Assembly (NCBI GenBank): GCA_937978655.1
Contig: CALJUX010000014.1
Span: 31,450 to 95,449 of the forward strand
Source of the DNA: an uncultured Chromatiaceae bacterium
Lineage (GTDB): Bacteria > Pseudomonadota > Gammaproteobacteria > Enterobacterales > Alteromonadaceae
Reading direction: 5' to 3'
DNA: 64,000 nucleotides
Part shown: in pieces, positions 7,452-17,110 of the stretch
Layout of the letters: each line of letters begins with the position of its first letter
How positions within the stretch are numbered: the first letter of the stretch is position 1
The notes under the pieces: generated by a model
Databases searched by the model: none
The model's input: the letters and a program-made list of their open reading frames with translations, nothing else
Told to the model about the DNA's origin: nothing
Translations under genes and position numbers: made by a program

Positions 7452-10400
7452 GTGTTTCCGATAAGTCCTGTGCAATTACAACTCTGGTTTGACCCGGCCA
7501 CCTTTCAGCGCGCCCGTGCCTATTGGCAGGCAGGCAAGGTGATCAAACTGGAGTACAACGAAGATTTATCGTCCGTCAGTGCGCAGGTCTGGGGTGAGGC
7601 TTTAGCGCCTTACCGGCAATATCTGTCTTTAAAACAACAGGATGGCGACTGGTCGCTGACCGATTCCTGCAGCTGTCCGGTTGGCGGGCGTTGTAAACAC
7701 GTGCTGGCGGTATTGCTGAAATTAAAGCAGGCCTGGGAACAGCAACAGGTCGATTTGCAGCATATGCCGCTGCGCCAGCTGACCCAATGGTTTGCCGATG
7801 CTGAACGTCAGACCGGTCAAAGTGCCGACAGCGCCAAACTGCGGGAAGTGGTGCTGTATATCCTGAGCTATGGCCAAAGCGGTTTGCAGCTTTATCCGCG
7901 CCGGGTCAAACAGAGTAAAAAAGGCGGTTACAGCAAAGGCACTGCGATTGGCGGCCAGGATTTCTCCGGGTACCTGCAGCCTTATTGGATTGAAGAGGCC
8001 GATTTTCGCTTGCTGAATTTATTCCGCGCGCAGAATTTAAAAGATCAGGCCTTGCTGGAAGACGACTGGGGTTATGCGCTGTTACAGCAAATGCTGGCAA
8101 GCGGCCGGTGTTTTTTTGGTGAAGGCCGCCATCCGCTGAGCTGGGGCGCCCCAAGGCCACTGCAGCTGCGCTGGTTGTCGGGCCGCGAAGGTTATTTGCT
8201 GGAGTGGGATTTAGGTGAGGACGCTGAACTTGAAGTGGTCTTCACCCAACCGCCTTGTTATCTCGACACCAGCAATTATCAGCTGGGTTTGCTCGACACC
8301 GATTTAACCGGCCGTGAGCTGAAGTTATTGTCGCGGATGCCACCGATCCCGGCCAATGCTGCGGCGGACAGTCTGGTACGGCTGCAACAACTGTTTTCCC
8401 GGGTCAGTCTGCCACTGCCACGTGGGGTGGGCTTAAGCCGGCTTGAAGCCGATGCGGTTCCGGTATTAAAGCTCGGGCAAACCGCCGCCGGTCAGGACCG
8501 GGCTTTACTCAGTTTTGACTATGGCGGTCACCGGCTGCCATTAGATTTGAGCGTGCATCAAACGGAGATCCAGCAGGATGGCGAGCGGATCTTTATCAAA
8601 CGCCAGCGTGTTATTGAAGTACAGGCATTAGAACAATTAACAGCGCTGGGTTTGGTGCAAACGGACCCGCTCACTGACAAAGCCAGTTTTGGTACTGGCG
8701 CAGGCCCAGATAACCCATTGCTTTGGCAGCAATTATTGCAGGCGTTGCCAGAACTGCGCACGGCAGGCTGGCGAATTGAACAGGACAGCAGTTTTAATCA
8801 GGCGATTTTAAGCGACCGGCCTTATCTGAAAGTGCAGGACAAAGCCAAAGGCGGTTTTGGCGTTGCTATTGAAGTGGAAGTTGACGGCGTGCAGGTGCCG
8901 TTGTTGCCACTCATCAGCCAATGGTTACGCCAATATGGCTTACCGACGGCGCAGCAGGAGATTTGGCTGAAGTTGCCGCAAGGCCAGCTGGCGCTGCCGG
9001 TGAGTCTCATCCAGCCGCTGATCGACACTATTGTTGAACTGCTGAACTTGCAAAAAACACCGCTGGAACTGGAGCTGCCGGACTACAAAGCGGCCATTCT
9101 GCCACCGCCCGGCGCTGCTGAAGTGAAATACTTAAACGCCAGCCGGGTTGCCAGTTTAAGTACTCAGCTGCAGCAGTTTGACGGTATCAGCGAAGTGCCG
9201 GTGCCGACGCGGCTGCAGGCGACGCTGCGGCCTTATCAGCAACAAGGCCTGAACTGGCTGAGTTTTCTGCGCACTTATGGCCTGGGCGGTATTCTGGCCG
9301 ACGATATGGGCCTTGGCAAAACGCTGCAGACGTTAAGTTTTATTCAAAGCGAGCGTGAAGCCGGCCGGCTGAACGACCCGGTATTAATTGTCTGCCCCAC
9401 CAGTTTACTTGGCAACTGGCAGCAGGAAGCGGCGCGATTTACGCCGGAACTGCGGGTGCTGCAAATCTACGGCGGCAAACGCCAGCATTTGTTTGAACAG
9501 CTCAAGGATTACGATTTACTGGTCACCACTTATCCGCTGATTGTGCGCGATATCAAGGTGTATCAGCAGCTGCGTTTTAGTCTGGTGGTGCTGGATGAAG
9601 CCCAGCATATTAAAAATTCCGGCAGTCAGGCGGCGCAGGCGGTGCGGTTACTGAAAGCCGGCTTCCGGCTGGCCTTAAGCGGCACGCCGTTGGAAAACCA
9701 TTTGGGTGAGCTGAAATCGCTGTTTGATTTTGTCCTGCCGGGCCTGTTGGGTACCGAAACTTACTTCCAGCAAGTGTTCCGTAAACCGATTGAAAAACAA
9801 GGTGATATGGAAAGGTCCAATGCGCTGAAGCAACGTATTGCGCCTTTTATGCTGCGCCGCACCAAAAATCAGGTCGCGACCGAACTGCCGGAAAAAACCG
9901 AAATCATCCAGCTGCTGGAACTCGAGCATGACCAGCGCAACTTATACGAAAGTATCCGGCTGGTGATGGAAACCAAAGTGCGGGAGTTATTCCTGAAAAA
10001 AGGCGTGGCGGCCAGTCAGATTGAATTCCTCGATGCGCTGCTGAAACTGCGCCAGGCCTGCTGTGACGCGCGTCTGGTGCCGATTGAACAGGCGCAGTCA
10101 GTCAAACACAACGCCAAATTAGAATGGCTGCGCGACAACCTGCCGGAAATGATTGAAGAAGGCCGCAAAATCCTGCTGTTCAGTCAGTTTGCCAGCATGC
10201 TGGGCCTGATTGAGCAGGAACTGCAGTATCTCGGCATTCCGTACAGCAAGCTGACCGGCCAGACTAAAAACCGCCAGCAGCAAATTGATGATTTCCAGCA
10301 CGGCGACAAGCCGATTTTCCTCATCAGCCTCAAAGCCGGTGGCACTGGGCTGAATTTAACCGCGGCCGATACTGTCATTCACTACGACCCCTGGTGGAAC

Positions 10401-10619
10401 CCGGCGGCGGAAAATCAGGCCACTGACCGTGCGCACCGCATCGGCCAGGACAAAGCAGTGTTTGTTTACAAACTGATCGCCCGCCACACCGTCGAAGAAA
10501 AAGTGCAGCAAATGCAGCAATACAAACGTGGCCTCGCCGACCAGCTGTTCGCCGGCACTCAGGGCCAACCGTGGCAAGGCAGCGCGCTGGATTTACTGGC
10601 GCTGTTTGGCGAGGGCTGA
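7452..10619 (+). CDS. SNF2/Rad54-family DNA translocase with SWIM zinc finger
   Basis: The protein has 1055 residues. A SWIM zinc finger sits near residue 75 (CSCPVGGRCKH, the CxCxnCxH pattern). A poorly conserved middle region follows, then a complete SNF2 ATPase: Walker A ADDMGLGKT (about residue 620), DEAQHIKN (motif II), SGTPLENHLGEL (motif III), and in the second lobe KAGGTGLNLTAAD, DPWWNPAAE and DRAHRIGQ (motifs V and VI). Such proteins use ATP to translocate on duplex DNA or remodel nucleoprotein, and bacterial members probably help transcription recycling or repair. The GTG start has AAGGA 11 nt upstream; an in-frame GTG six codons later is an alternative. Confidence 0.93.
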   Translation: MFPISPVQLQLWFDPATFQRARAYWQAGKVIKLEYNEDLSSVSAQVWGEALAPYRQYLSLKQQDGDWSLTDSCSCPVGGRCKHVLAVLLKLKQAWEQQQVDLQHMPLRQLTQWFADAERQTGQSADSAKLREVVLYILSYGQSGLQLYPRRVKQSKKGGYSKGTAIGGQDFSGYLQPYWIEEADFRLLNLFRAQNLKDQALLEDDWGYALLQQMLASGRCFFGEGRHPLSWGAPRPLQLRWLSGREGYLLEWDLGEDAELEVVFTQPPCYLDTSNYQLGLLDTDLTGRELKLLSRMPPIPANAAADSLVRLQQLFSRVSLPLPRGVGLSRLEADAVPVLKLGQTAAGQDRALLSFDYGGHRLPLDLSVHQTEIQQDGERIFIKRQRVIEVQALEQLTALGLVQTDPLTDKASFGTGAGPDNPLLWQQLLQALPELRTAGWRIEQDSSFNQAILSDRPYLKVQDKAKGGFGVAIEVEVDGVQVPLLPLISQWLRQYGLPTAQQEIWLKLPQGQLALPVSLIQPLIDTIVELLNLQKTPLELELPDYKAAILPPPGAAEVKYLNASRVASLSTQLQQFDGISEVPVPTRLQATLRPYQQQGLNWLSFLRTYGLGGILADDMGLGKTLQTLSFIQSEREAGRLNDPVLIVCPTSLLGNWQQEAARFTPELRVLQIYGGKRQHLFEQLKDYDLLVTTYPLIVRDIKVYQQLRFSLVVLDEAQHIKNSGSQAAQAVRLLKAGFRLALSGTPLENHLGELKSLFDFVLPGLLGTETYFQQVFRKPIEKQGDMERSNALKQRIAPFMLRRTKNQVATELPEKTEIIQLLELEHDQRNLYESIRLVMETKVRELFLKKGVAASQIEFLDALLKLRQACCDARLVPIEQAQSVKHNAKLEWLRDNLPEMIEEGRKILLFSQFASMLGLIEQELQYLGIPYSKLTGQTKNRQQQIDDFQHGDKPIFLISLKAGGTGLNLTAADTVIHYDPWWNPAAENQATDRAHRIGQDKAVFVYKLIARHTVEEKVQQMQQYKRGLADQLFAGTQGQPWQGSALDLLALFGEG

Positions 10620-10740
10620 TGACTTACCCAAAAATGCCTTTGATGAAATTTTGATAAAAATCTGATTTTTGGTCAGGGACGGTTGCTGCGATTCTCATAA
10701 TTCACCAATATCCAATTTGGAAACAAAAAGAAGTTTTGAA

Positions 10741-11655
10741 GTGAAAAAGATGTATCTCAGTGCTGCTGTTTTAGGTGTTTTCTCCGCATGGGCCAATTCT
10801 CAATCGCTGGAGTTCACCCCTACCGTATTTGCCAATGAAATAAACACGGCATGTAAAGCGAAATGTCAGCCCGCCGATGAGATTGCTTTTTTTAAGCAGA
10901 AATATGCCGGTGAGCTGTCTGGTAAAGTCGTAAACTTTATCGATCCGAAAATGAATCAGGTTTCGTTTTCTCTACCAATTGAGGACATTGCATCGCGTCC
11001 AACAGCCTTGCCACCGACAGATGTCCCTGAAAACAGGGTGATGGATGGTGGGCTGGATTGTAACATCGGCTCCAATGAACCCTGGTGTGACCCTGGCTGG
11101 AATACTAGTCCGGAATGGGAAAATTACATAATTGCGGTGAATAATGCGATCTTGCAGACGAGGTTTGAACACACTGTCACTTCTGCTGATGTTGCGAATC
11201 TTAGCTTGTTAAACAATGCATTATGGGACATAGCAATTTTTGTGCCATCAGGGTTTACCACCTCGACAATTTTGAAAATGATAGAAAAACTTGGTGTTCA
11301 TGCTGTCAATAGTGCCGCGCTGCAATCTTTGTTTTCTGGTCTTTTGTCCACCGCAATTAGCGAATTGACAACCTATGACGGTTTGAAAGCAGGCGACAAA
11401 ATTGTGATTGAAAATGGCAAGCGTAAAATTATTCGAAACGGTGTAGTGATCTTTGAGCAAGATCTAATCCCACCGGGCGCATCTGGAAGTTCTATGGTTG
11501 GTGGCGGCGGCGGAGAAGGTTATCCAGGTTTTCCTGGTCATACCGGACCAAGGTCTTTTTGTATGATAAGGTCCTGGGGAACCGTGACGACAGGTGGAGG
11601 GGTGACGTTTTGGGTCGATTACACTCCATGCCCTGAAGGGATCCATCAACCGTAA
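10741..11655 (+). CDS. Unrecognised secreted protein with six cysteines and glycine-rich tail
   Basis: The predicted product has 304 residues from a GTG at 10741, chosen because it gives a normal signal peptide (VKKMYLSAAVLGVFSAWA). The frame is open upstream to 10669 without a better start. The mature part has six Cys (two near the N-terminus as CKAKC, two in the middle, two near the C-terminus), consistent with disulfides outside the cytoplasm. A helical middle is followed by a Gly-rich stretch (GGGGGEGYPGFPGHTGP) and a short aromatic C-terminus. I do not recognise a family. The base composition is more AT-rich than its neighbours, suggesting acquired DNA. Two small membrane protein genes follow on the same strand. 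Confidence 0.7.
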   Translation: MKKMYLSAAVLGVFSAWANSQSLEFTPTVFANEINTACKAKCQPADEIAFFKQKYAGELSGKVVNFIDPKMNQVSFSLPIEDIASRPTALPPTDVPENRVMDGGLDCNIGSNEPWCDPGWNTSPEWENYIIAVNNAILQTRFEHTVTSADVANLSLLNNALWDIAIFVPSGFTTSTILKMIEKLGVHAVNSAALQSLFSGLLSTAISELTTYDGLKAGDKIVIENGKRKIIRNGVVIFEQDLIPPGASGSSMVGGGGGEGYPGFPGHTGPRSFCMIRSWGTVTTGGGVTFWVDYTPCPEGIHQP

Positions 11656-11726
11656 ATTTAATAATTAGATAAAGACCAGCTGCTTATTGGCGTCTTTGTG
11701 GCTGGTCGCAATATTCAGGCGATTAC

Positions 11727-12031
11727 ATGGATTTCTTTTCTTATGCACACGCGGTAATTTTTTTGCTCTCAGTGGTTGGGTTGTTTATTTTGAGAACAAA
11801 GAATCCATCATACGAAAAATAGCTTTTGGTTTCAGCTTGGCGGCGTATTTTGTTGGTTGGCAGATAGCCGGAGATGGCCTCAGTGCACAGGATTTCTTGT
11901 TATTAGCAGTGTTGATATTCAGTAGCTTTGCTGGGGCAGCAATAGGATGGTGGCTGAAATTACGCCGGCAAAAAACTCTCCAGAACATTATTAAAGGACA
12001 AAAAATGATTATGCCGCAGGTAATCCGATGA
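11727..12031 (+). pseudogene. Small membrane protein gene with a -1 frame break
   Basis: An ATG at 11727 (AGG 8 nt upstream) opens a frame encoding a clear membrane helix (MDFFSYAHAVIFLLSVVG...) that stops at 11822. At an A5 run (11815-11819) the -1 frame continues with KIAFGFSLAAYFVG and a second helix to a stop at 12031, overlapping the next ATG as ATGA. The joined product of about 100 residues lines up along its length with the next protein: MxFF at the start, an AF segment after a Lys, and AGAAIG versus VGATIG near the end. One extra A in the run would restore it. It may be a real pseudogene, a sequencing error, or programmed frameshifting. Confidence 0.6.
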
Positions 12032-12291
12032 TTTTTTTCTTAGCTGTAATCGCTTTTTGTTGCCTGATATATGGAGTATTTATCGGCGGTGCTGAAGACT
12101 CGAAGTCGGCAAAAAACAAAACGGCCTTCGTAGTGCATTTTGTGGTGTTTTACACGATCAGTCAGTGGCTGACAGATCGTTTGGCGTGGGTTGATTTATG
12201 GTTGTTGCTTACCATAGTGATGAGTTGTCTCGTGGGGGCCACAATTGGCCGATTGATCCAACAACATTATCGGAAGACCAAGCACCCTTAG
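12028..12291 (+). CDS. Small membrane protein, intact paralogue of the preceding broken gene
   Basis: The product has 87 residues and three hydrophobic segments, starting MIFFLAVIAFCCLIYGVFI and ending in a basic tail (RLIQQHYRKTKHP). No family is recognised. The start overlaps the stop of the preceding frame, with AGGTAA as a plausible ribosome site, so it depends on translation of the upstream gene. Together with the secreted protein at 10741 it forms a three-gene group. The order secreted protein plus small membrane proteins would suit a transport or immunity role, but nothing in the sequence proves that. Confidence 0.6.
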   Translation: MIFFLAVIAFCCLIYGVFIGGAEDSKSAKNKTAFVVHFVVFYTISQWLTDRLAWVDLWLLLTIVMSCLVGATIGRLIQQHYRKTKHP

Positions 12292-12488
12292 AGTAGAACA
12301 GCATCATGGATATCGGGTACTGTTTTGGCAAAGGCCTAGTTTGCAGGCGGGACGCTGGATTCCACCAGAAGCGGGAATTTGAAAAAGCAGGCGCACCTTG
12401 GTCGTTGCACAATTTTGGTTGACCTCAATCTGAGAATTTCGGACTGGGTCAAGCCCAGCCCGTGCACACCATCAAATGTCCGCTGCGC

Positions 12489-12833
12489 TCAAAGCGGCGC
12501 ATCGACATCTTTAATCGTCACATTGCCATTGAGCCGGCGTTCAACCGGTGCCAGTAGTTTCACCACTTTGTGTGCCTGTTCGGCGCGGGCGAAGTCCATT
12601 AATGGCTGCGCATTACATACCACTTTTTTCACCGCATTGTCTTTGCTGATGCGGTGGGCTTTTAAAGTCTTTATCAGGCCATGAGTATCATCTTGTGCAG
12701 CTTCGACACAAACGCTCAGCACCGCTTGGTCGATATACGACATCTCGCCTTTACTGGCGGTCGCGGGCATGGTCAGGCTGGTGGCAACTGTGATGGTCAG
12801 AGCGGCAGTGCGCAATAAGGTCAGGCAGTTCAT
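12489..12833 (-). CDS. DUF3718 family secreted protein
   Basis: The product has 114 residues with a signal peptide (MNCLTLLRTAALTITVATSLTMPATA). The mature part has two Cys (SVCVEAAQDD and KKVVCNAQPL), probably disulfide-bonded, in the arrangement of the DUF3718 family common in Shewanella and relatives. A strong AGAGGG lies 8 nt before the ATG. The function is unknown. It lies downstream of the M6 protease on the same strand with a 233-bp gap, so it is probably transcribed on its own. Confidence 0.75.
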   Translation of the reverse strand: MNCLTLLRTAALTITVATSLTMPATASKGEMSYIDQAVLSVCVEAAQDDTHGLIKTLKAHRISKDNAVKKVVCNAQPLMDFARAEQAHKVVKLLAPVERRLNGNVTIKDVDAPL

Positions 12834-13066
12834 CGGATATCCCTCTTAGTCATTGGCGGTATCAGGTCGTGGCGGCATTCTGTGTGCAGACGCTGAATGC
12901 GCGGCCATGCGTTGATTATTACGCTGTCGCTGCGGCCAGTCTGAGCAAAAGGGATGGCAGGTGAGGCGCGGGTGATAAAGTGACCAGCGCCCGTGTTCCA
13001 GGGATAAACGGCAGATGTTCGGCGCAGAAAAATGGCGACGAGCGCGCGGCGATCGTCGCACCGGGA

Positions 13067-15031
13067 TTATTTTTCCAGTTTCAGCGTGTAACTGCCGCTG
13101 CCACTGACCGCTTTCACTACCGCACGGTAATAACCGTTGTTGGCGGCGTAACTGAGTGACTCTTTGGCCGTGGCTGACGTCGACTGAGCTACGTTGACCC
13201 AGACAGAACCATTCCAGCGCTGCAGATACAAATCAAAATTCGCCGTCGCAGGCCCGGTTAACGTGAGCCGGATAGTGCCGCCGCCGTACTGAAAATAACT
13301 GTTGTTTGGCACGACGGCCTGCGCGCCGCTGGCCAGCGTACCACTGTAGGTTTCGCCGCTGCTCCCGGCCACCAGCTGAAAGCTAATCGTCGGCGCTGGC
13401 GTGCTGATTTGCGCCAGGGCAAAACCGGAATCGCTGCCATCCCACCACAGACTGTTGGTGCCTTTGCTGGTCAGGGCATTCGGGAAGTTACGGTTAAATT
13501 CAGCGCTGGCGATGCCGTCGTATAAGTCGGTGGCGTCACTGCGGTTGCGTTTGTTTTCCGGGTCGCGCTTGCCGTCAGCGTGTTCCATCTGGATATAAGG
13601 TTTCCATTCGTTGGAATTATCGCCGCTGGGGTCGACATGCCACACGGCCAGGCCCTGATCCGGCTGGTATTGTTGCTGGCCGCTCTGATGAATGGCTTCC
13701 AGATAAAAGGCTTCTTTGCTATTGGCCGGATTACTCCAGCGATACAACTGATGGCTTTCTGAGGTGTGGCTGAGCAGGCCGGCAGGCGCCTGACTGTTCA
13801 GTTTCGGGTTCAGTTCAATCACACTGTCCCAGCCGGCCAGATGGCGTAATACTCCAACCGGCGGCGTCGGCTTAAATTTGTTCTGGGCGCCGATAGCGCC
13901 GTAGCCCATCAGGCAAAAAGACGCAACAGAGCCTTCAGAGCTGCCGTCGTAGTCATATAAATCGGGCCAGCCAAATAATAAATGGCCGCTTTCATGGACA
14001 AAGGTGCCGATGGCCATATTTGTGCCCATGTTGGTGATCTGATAACGCGAGGTACAGACGCCGTCGGCACAGAACTTCGGCGACAGGCCGCCCATATGTG
14101 GCCACAAACCTTTGGACCAGGCGCTGTCGGCTTCGCCGGCGTAAAAGAAATTCAGCCCGAGGATTTGTTTGCTGCTGTTGGTGGTCAGCGTAGAAAAATC
14201 AAAGCCTTCGGTTGTTTCCAGCCAGTTTAACGCTTCCGAGATCAACTCCATCGAACGGACCGACGCCGACAGGCTGTTGTCGGTGTAATAGGCTTTGTTT
14301 TTCTTGGCGGTGTAATAACGGGTTACGCTGTTCTGGTAGTCCAGTTTGCCAGCAGACACGGTGCGGAAATAGCCGCGTACCGACTGGGCATTGCCAAAAC
14401 CGCTGTAATTCAGCTCATTCAGGAAACTCTCGACCTGAGTTTTGCTGATAGTGCCGGCCTGGTCCGGGAACTGAATAATTACGGTCAGGCCTTTGACGGT
14501 AGCCGGTAATGCGCTGCTGCTGATATCGGTCGCCAGCATGGCGGCATCGTCGGCCGGCTCGTCGTGCAGATGCAGCGCTGCCTCATCCGGCTGTTGGCCA
14601 AACAACAGTTGCTGCGCTTGCCTGACCAAGGCCGCTCGTGCCGCCGGAGTTAAACCCGGCTCCGCCAGCGTTTCTGCTGCGGACTGTGACTGTTCTGCCT
14701 TGGCTTTGGCCGTCGGCAGTGCCAGCTGCCCGGTGGATTCAATACGGCTGCCGTCCGCACTGACCCGGCCATAAGCGTAACCTTTTAACTGGTTGTCGTA
14801 GATCACCAGCCGGCCGTCGGCCAGGCGTTGCTCGGCGAAATAACTGTTACCAGACAAATAGATAGTTAATGTGGTTCCGCCGGGCTGGCGAAATGCAAAG
14901 GGCTGATTAACATAAGGCACAGCGGCCTGTGCCGGGCTGAACCACAGCGGTGCAGCACCACACAGCAGTGTGCTGAGCAATAACGCAGTACGGGCGCAGG
15001 TGTGCGGCCGCAGAGAAAACGGATAAGGCAT
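13067..15031 (-). CDS. Secreted M6 family metalloprotease with C-terminal PPC domain
   Basis: The protein has 654 residues. A long signal peptide ends near residue 37 (SPAQA). An N-terminal propeptide-like region of about 140 residues follows, then the M6 (immune inhibitor A type) catalytic domain with the zinc motif HESGH (His346, Glu347, His350) followed by GWPDLYDYDG, typical of the family. The last 100 residues are a pre-peptidase C-terminal (PPC) beta-sandwich (TYSGTLASGAQAVV, then GSGSYTLKLEK) that is often removed after secretion. It probably degrades extracellular protein. The neighbouring LytTR system may control it, but no shared site is proven. Confidence 0.9.
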   Translation of the reverse strand: MPYPFSLRPHTCARTALLLSTLLCGAAPLWFSPAQAAVPYVNQPFAFRQPGGTTLTIYLSGNSYFAEQRLADGRLVIYDNQLKGYAYGRVSADGSRIESTGQLALPTAKAKAEQSQSAAETLAEPGLTPAARAALVRQAQQLLFGQQPDEAALHLHDEPADDAAMLATDISSSALPATVKGLTVIIQFPDQAGTISKTQVESFLNELNYSGFGNAQSVRGYFRTVSAGKLDYQNSVTRYYTAKKNKAYYTDNSLSASVRSMELISEALNWLETTEGFDFSTLTTNSSKQILGLNFFYAGEADSAWSKGLWPHMGGLSPKFCADGVCTSRYQITNMGTNMAIGTFVHESGHLLFGWPDLYDYDGSSEGSVASFCLMGYGAIGAQNKFKPTPPVGVLRHLAGWDSVIELNPKLNSQAPAGLLSHTSESHQLYRWSNPANSKEAFYLEAIHQSGQQQYQPDQGLAVWHVDPSGDNSNEWKPYIQMEHADGKRDPENKRNRSDATDLYDGIASAEFNRNFPNALTSKGTNSLWWDGSDSGFALAQISTPAPTISFQLVAGSSGETYSGTLASGAQAVVPNNSYFQYGGGTIRLTLTGPATANFDLYLQRWNGSVWVNVAQSTSATAKESLSYAANNGYYRAVVKAVSGSGSYTLKLEK

Positions 15032-15303
15032 GGTGGATGTTCCTGTTGCAAATGGGTTGGCAAAGGCAGCTCTGTGGCTGCTGGATGGTCTGTACTGACA
15101 GATCCGGCTCCAGCCTAGACGCTTTCAATGCGCCGATGTGGCAACAGCAGTCGGATAAAAGTGATATTTTTGTGATATTTTTTTGAACTTCGAATGAAAA
15201 AGGAACAGGTTTTGGTTTTTCGGAGTCTTTCGTTCTGTGGTGTAAATTAATTTCGAAGGTAAATGAAGTTTATCCGGGCACCGGACCTCCGCTGCCCGGC
15301 CTG

Positions 15304-16032
15304 TCATAATTCTGCCAGCCGGCCTTCCCAATTTTGTTTATAGCGCCTGGACGCATTGACCACTTTGCCGTCGGACAGCGTGAACTGATAGTCGTTGTGG
15401 TGGGTTTTCACCTTATGCACATGATGTAAATTGACCAGAATAGAGCGGTGAATTTGCACAAAATGCGCGGGCAGGCGCTGCAGCAGTTCTTTAATGGTTT
15501 CACGGATCACCAGATTTTCCGCCAGCGTCTGCACACACATATAATTGCCGGCCGCTTCGATGACCCGCACGTCAATATCATCCAGCAGCAGCGTGGAGGC
15601 TCCGGTGCGAAAGGTCAGTTTATGTGGTGGTGCTACGTCACTCAGCGGCTGGTTTTTATCCAGCGTGGTGCGCACATCCAGCAGGCACTGCGCCAGGCGC
15701 TGGCGCGACACCGGTTTGAGCAGATAATCAAAAGCAAAATGTTCAAAAGCCGAAAACGCGTATTGTTCATAGGCGGTTACCAGCACCAGCAGCGGCGGGC
15801 TTAACGCTGAGGCTTTATTCAGCTGCTTCAGAATATCGATGCCTTTGAGGCCCGGCATCTGGATGTCGAGGAACACCAAATCCACCTGATGCTGCTGCAG
15901 ATAAGCCAGGGTGTCGTCGCCGTTATCAAAACAGGCGTCGATCTGCAGGTTCGGGTAAGTGGCAAGTTTGGCTTTTAAGTTACTGATTGCCAGCGGTTCA
16001 TCGTCCGCGATCACCAGCCGGATTGGCTGCAT
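15304..16032 (-). CDS. LytTR-family response regulator
   Basis: The protein has 242 residues: a receiver domain (1-120) with acidic pocket DDE at 10-12, phosphoacceptor Asp56 (VFLDIQMPG) and Lys in LLKPVS, followed by a LytTR DNA-binding domain (residues 140-240, with HFVQIHRSILVNL and the end VNASRRYKQNW). It would bind short direct repeats in promoters. The ATG is preceded by GGAGG at 6 nt. The start lies inside the end of the upstream kinase gene (35-nt overlap), so the three genes 18147-15304 form one operon. Confidence 0.92.
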   Translation of the reverse strand: MQPIRLVIADDEPLAISNLKAKLATYPNLQIDACFDNGDDTLAYLQQHQVDLVFLDIQMPGLKGIDILKQLNKASALSPPLLVLVTAYEQYAFSAFEHFAFDYLLKPVSRQRLAQCLLDVRTTLDKNQPLSDVAPPHKLTFRTGASTLLLDDIDVRVIEAAGNYMCVQTLAENLVIRETIKELLQRLPAHFVQIHRSILVNLHHVHKVKTHHNDYQFTLSDGKVVNASRRYKQNWEGRLAEL

Positions 16033-17110
16033 ATAACACCTCCAATGGTAAATTCAGCCGGGCATAAAAACCATGCGCGGGTTGTAATAACGTCAGGGTC
16101 GCCCGGTCACCAAACAGCAGCTCCAGCCGTTCCCGCAGCTGGTGCAGGCTGGCCGGCACTGTTGGCAATGGCCAGGGTGGGTCTTCTGAACTGGCCGCCG
16201 CGCTTTGTATGGTGAACTGCAGCGATTGTGCGCTGCACTGCAGGACAATTTGCAAATGGATTAAACCACTTTGTTCCGCGACGGTATGCAAAATGGCATG
16301 TTCAGCCAGTGGCTGAAACAGCAAGGGCGGTAAAGACAGCCCTTCGACGGGCATCAGCTGCCATTCCAGCACCAGCCGCTCGCCAAAACGGACCTGTTGG
16401 ATCGCCAGATAGGCTTCCAGCGCTGCCAGTTCTTCTTTGACGGGCACCCACTGATCGTCCTGGTTTTTCAGTGAATGCCGTAAAAATGCCGACAGCTGTT
16501 GGATCAAATCCTCGGCTGCCAGACCTTTGCGGCTGACAATCAGCGAATTCATCGCATTGAGCGTGTTAAACATAAAATGCGGATTGAGCTGATAGCGCAA
16601 CACTTTGAGCCGCGCCTGCCGGGCCTGTTTTAACAGTTGCTGCCGGGTTTCCAGTTGTTGCGAGGTGAAGTAATTCAGTTTCATCAGGATAAATACTGAA
16701 ATCCAGCCACAAAGTGGCAGCAGGACTAACGGGATCCCACTTAGCAGATAGTGGCTCCAGTGGCTCATGCTCTCCGGCCCGCTTTTCATCGCATATTGCA
16801 GCAACAGGTATTGGCGCAGCGGGATCAGCAGCAATAACAGCGGCAGCAGAAATACCGCCAGTCGCTGCAATTGCTGGCAGGGGCTGGCGGGACGTGCCAG
16901 TTCTCTGGCGCCCAGCCAGCCGGTGACACTCATATTAATCACGGTGATCAGGGTATAAGTCGCCAGATAAGGAAAAGTCGCTTCCTGCTGCAGTGGGATC
17001 AGCAGGGCCAGATGTGTGTATTTCAGCAGCAAATAACCGAGCCAGTACAGCAGGTGCCAGAACCAGAAACGGGTGAGTTGCAGCACTTCGGCTTGTGTCT
17101 GATTTCTCAT
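15998..17110 (-). CDS. LytS/YehU-type sensor histidine kinase homologue with degenerate ATPase domain
   Basis: The protein has 370 residues: about four membrane helices (1-150) and then the His_kinase region with phosphoacceptor His178 in QLNPHFMFNTLNAMNSL, intact. The ATP-binding part looks damaged: the N-box reads QPLAEHAILH where family members have PLxENAxxH, so the Mg-ligating Asn is His, and the DxGxG glycine box is not visible (the equivalent region is SAAASSEDPPW). It may be a pseudokinase acting as a partner of the intact kinase encoded just upstream, phosphorylated in trans. The start overlaps that gene by 4 nt (ATGA). Confidence 0.85.
   Translation of the reverse strand: MRNQTQAEVLQLTRFWFWHLLYWLGYLLLKYTHLALLIPLQQEATFPYLATYTLITVINMSVTGWLGARELARPASPCQQLQRLAVFLLPLLLLLIPLRQYLLLQYAMKSGPESMSHWSHYLLSGIPLVLLPLCGWISVFILMKLNYFTSQQLETRQQLLKQARQARLKVLRYQLNPHFMFNTLNAMNSLIVSRKGLAAEDLIQQLSAFLRHSLKNQDDQWVPVKEELAALEAYLAIQQVRFGERLVLEWQLMPVEGLSLPPLLFQPLAEHAILHTVAEQSGLIHLQIVLQCSAQSLQFTIQSAAASSEDPPWPLPTVPASLHQLRERLELLFGDRATLTLLQPAHGFYARLNLPLEVLYAANPAGDRGR

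Noticed and set aside
12846..13061. A 71-codon minus-strand ORF between the DUF3718 and M6 protease genes
   Set aside because: Its product is rich in Arg, His and Pro with no domain or signal pattern and no convincing ribosome site. It is probably chance coding in GC-rich intergenic DNA.
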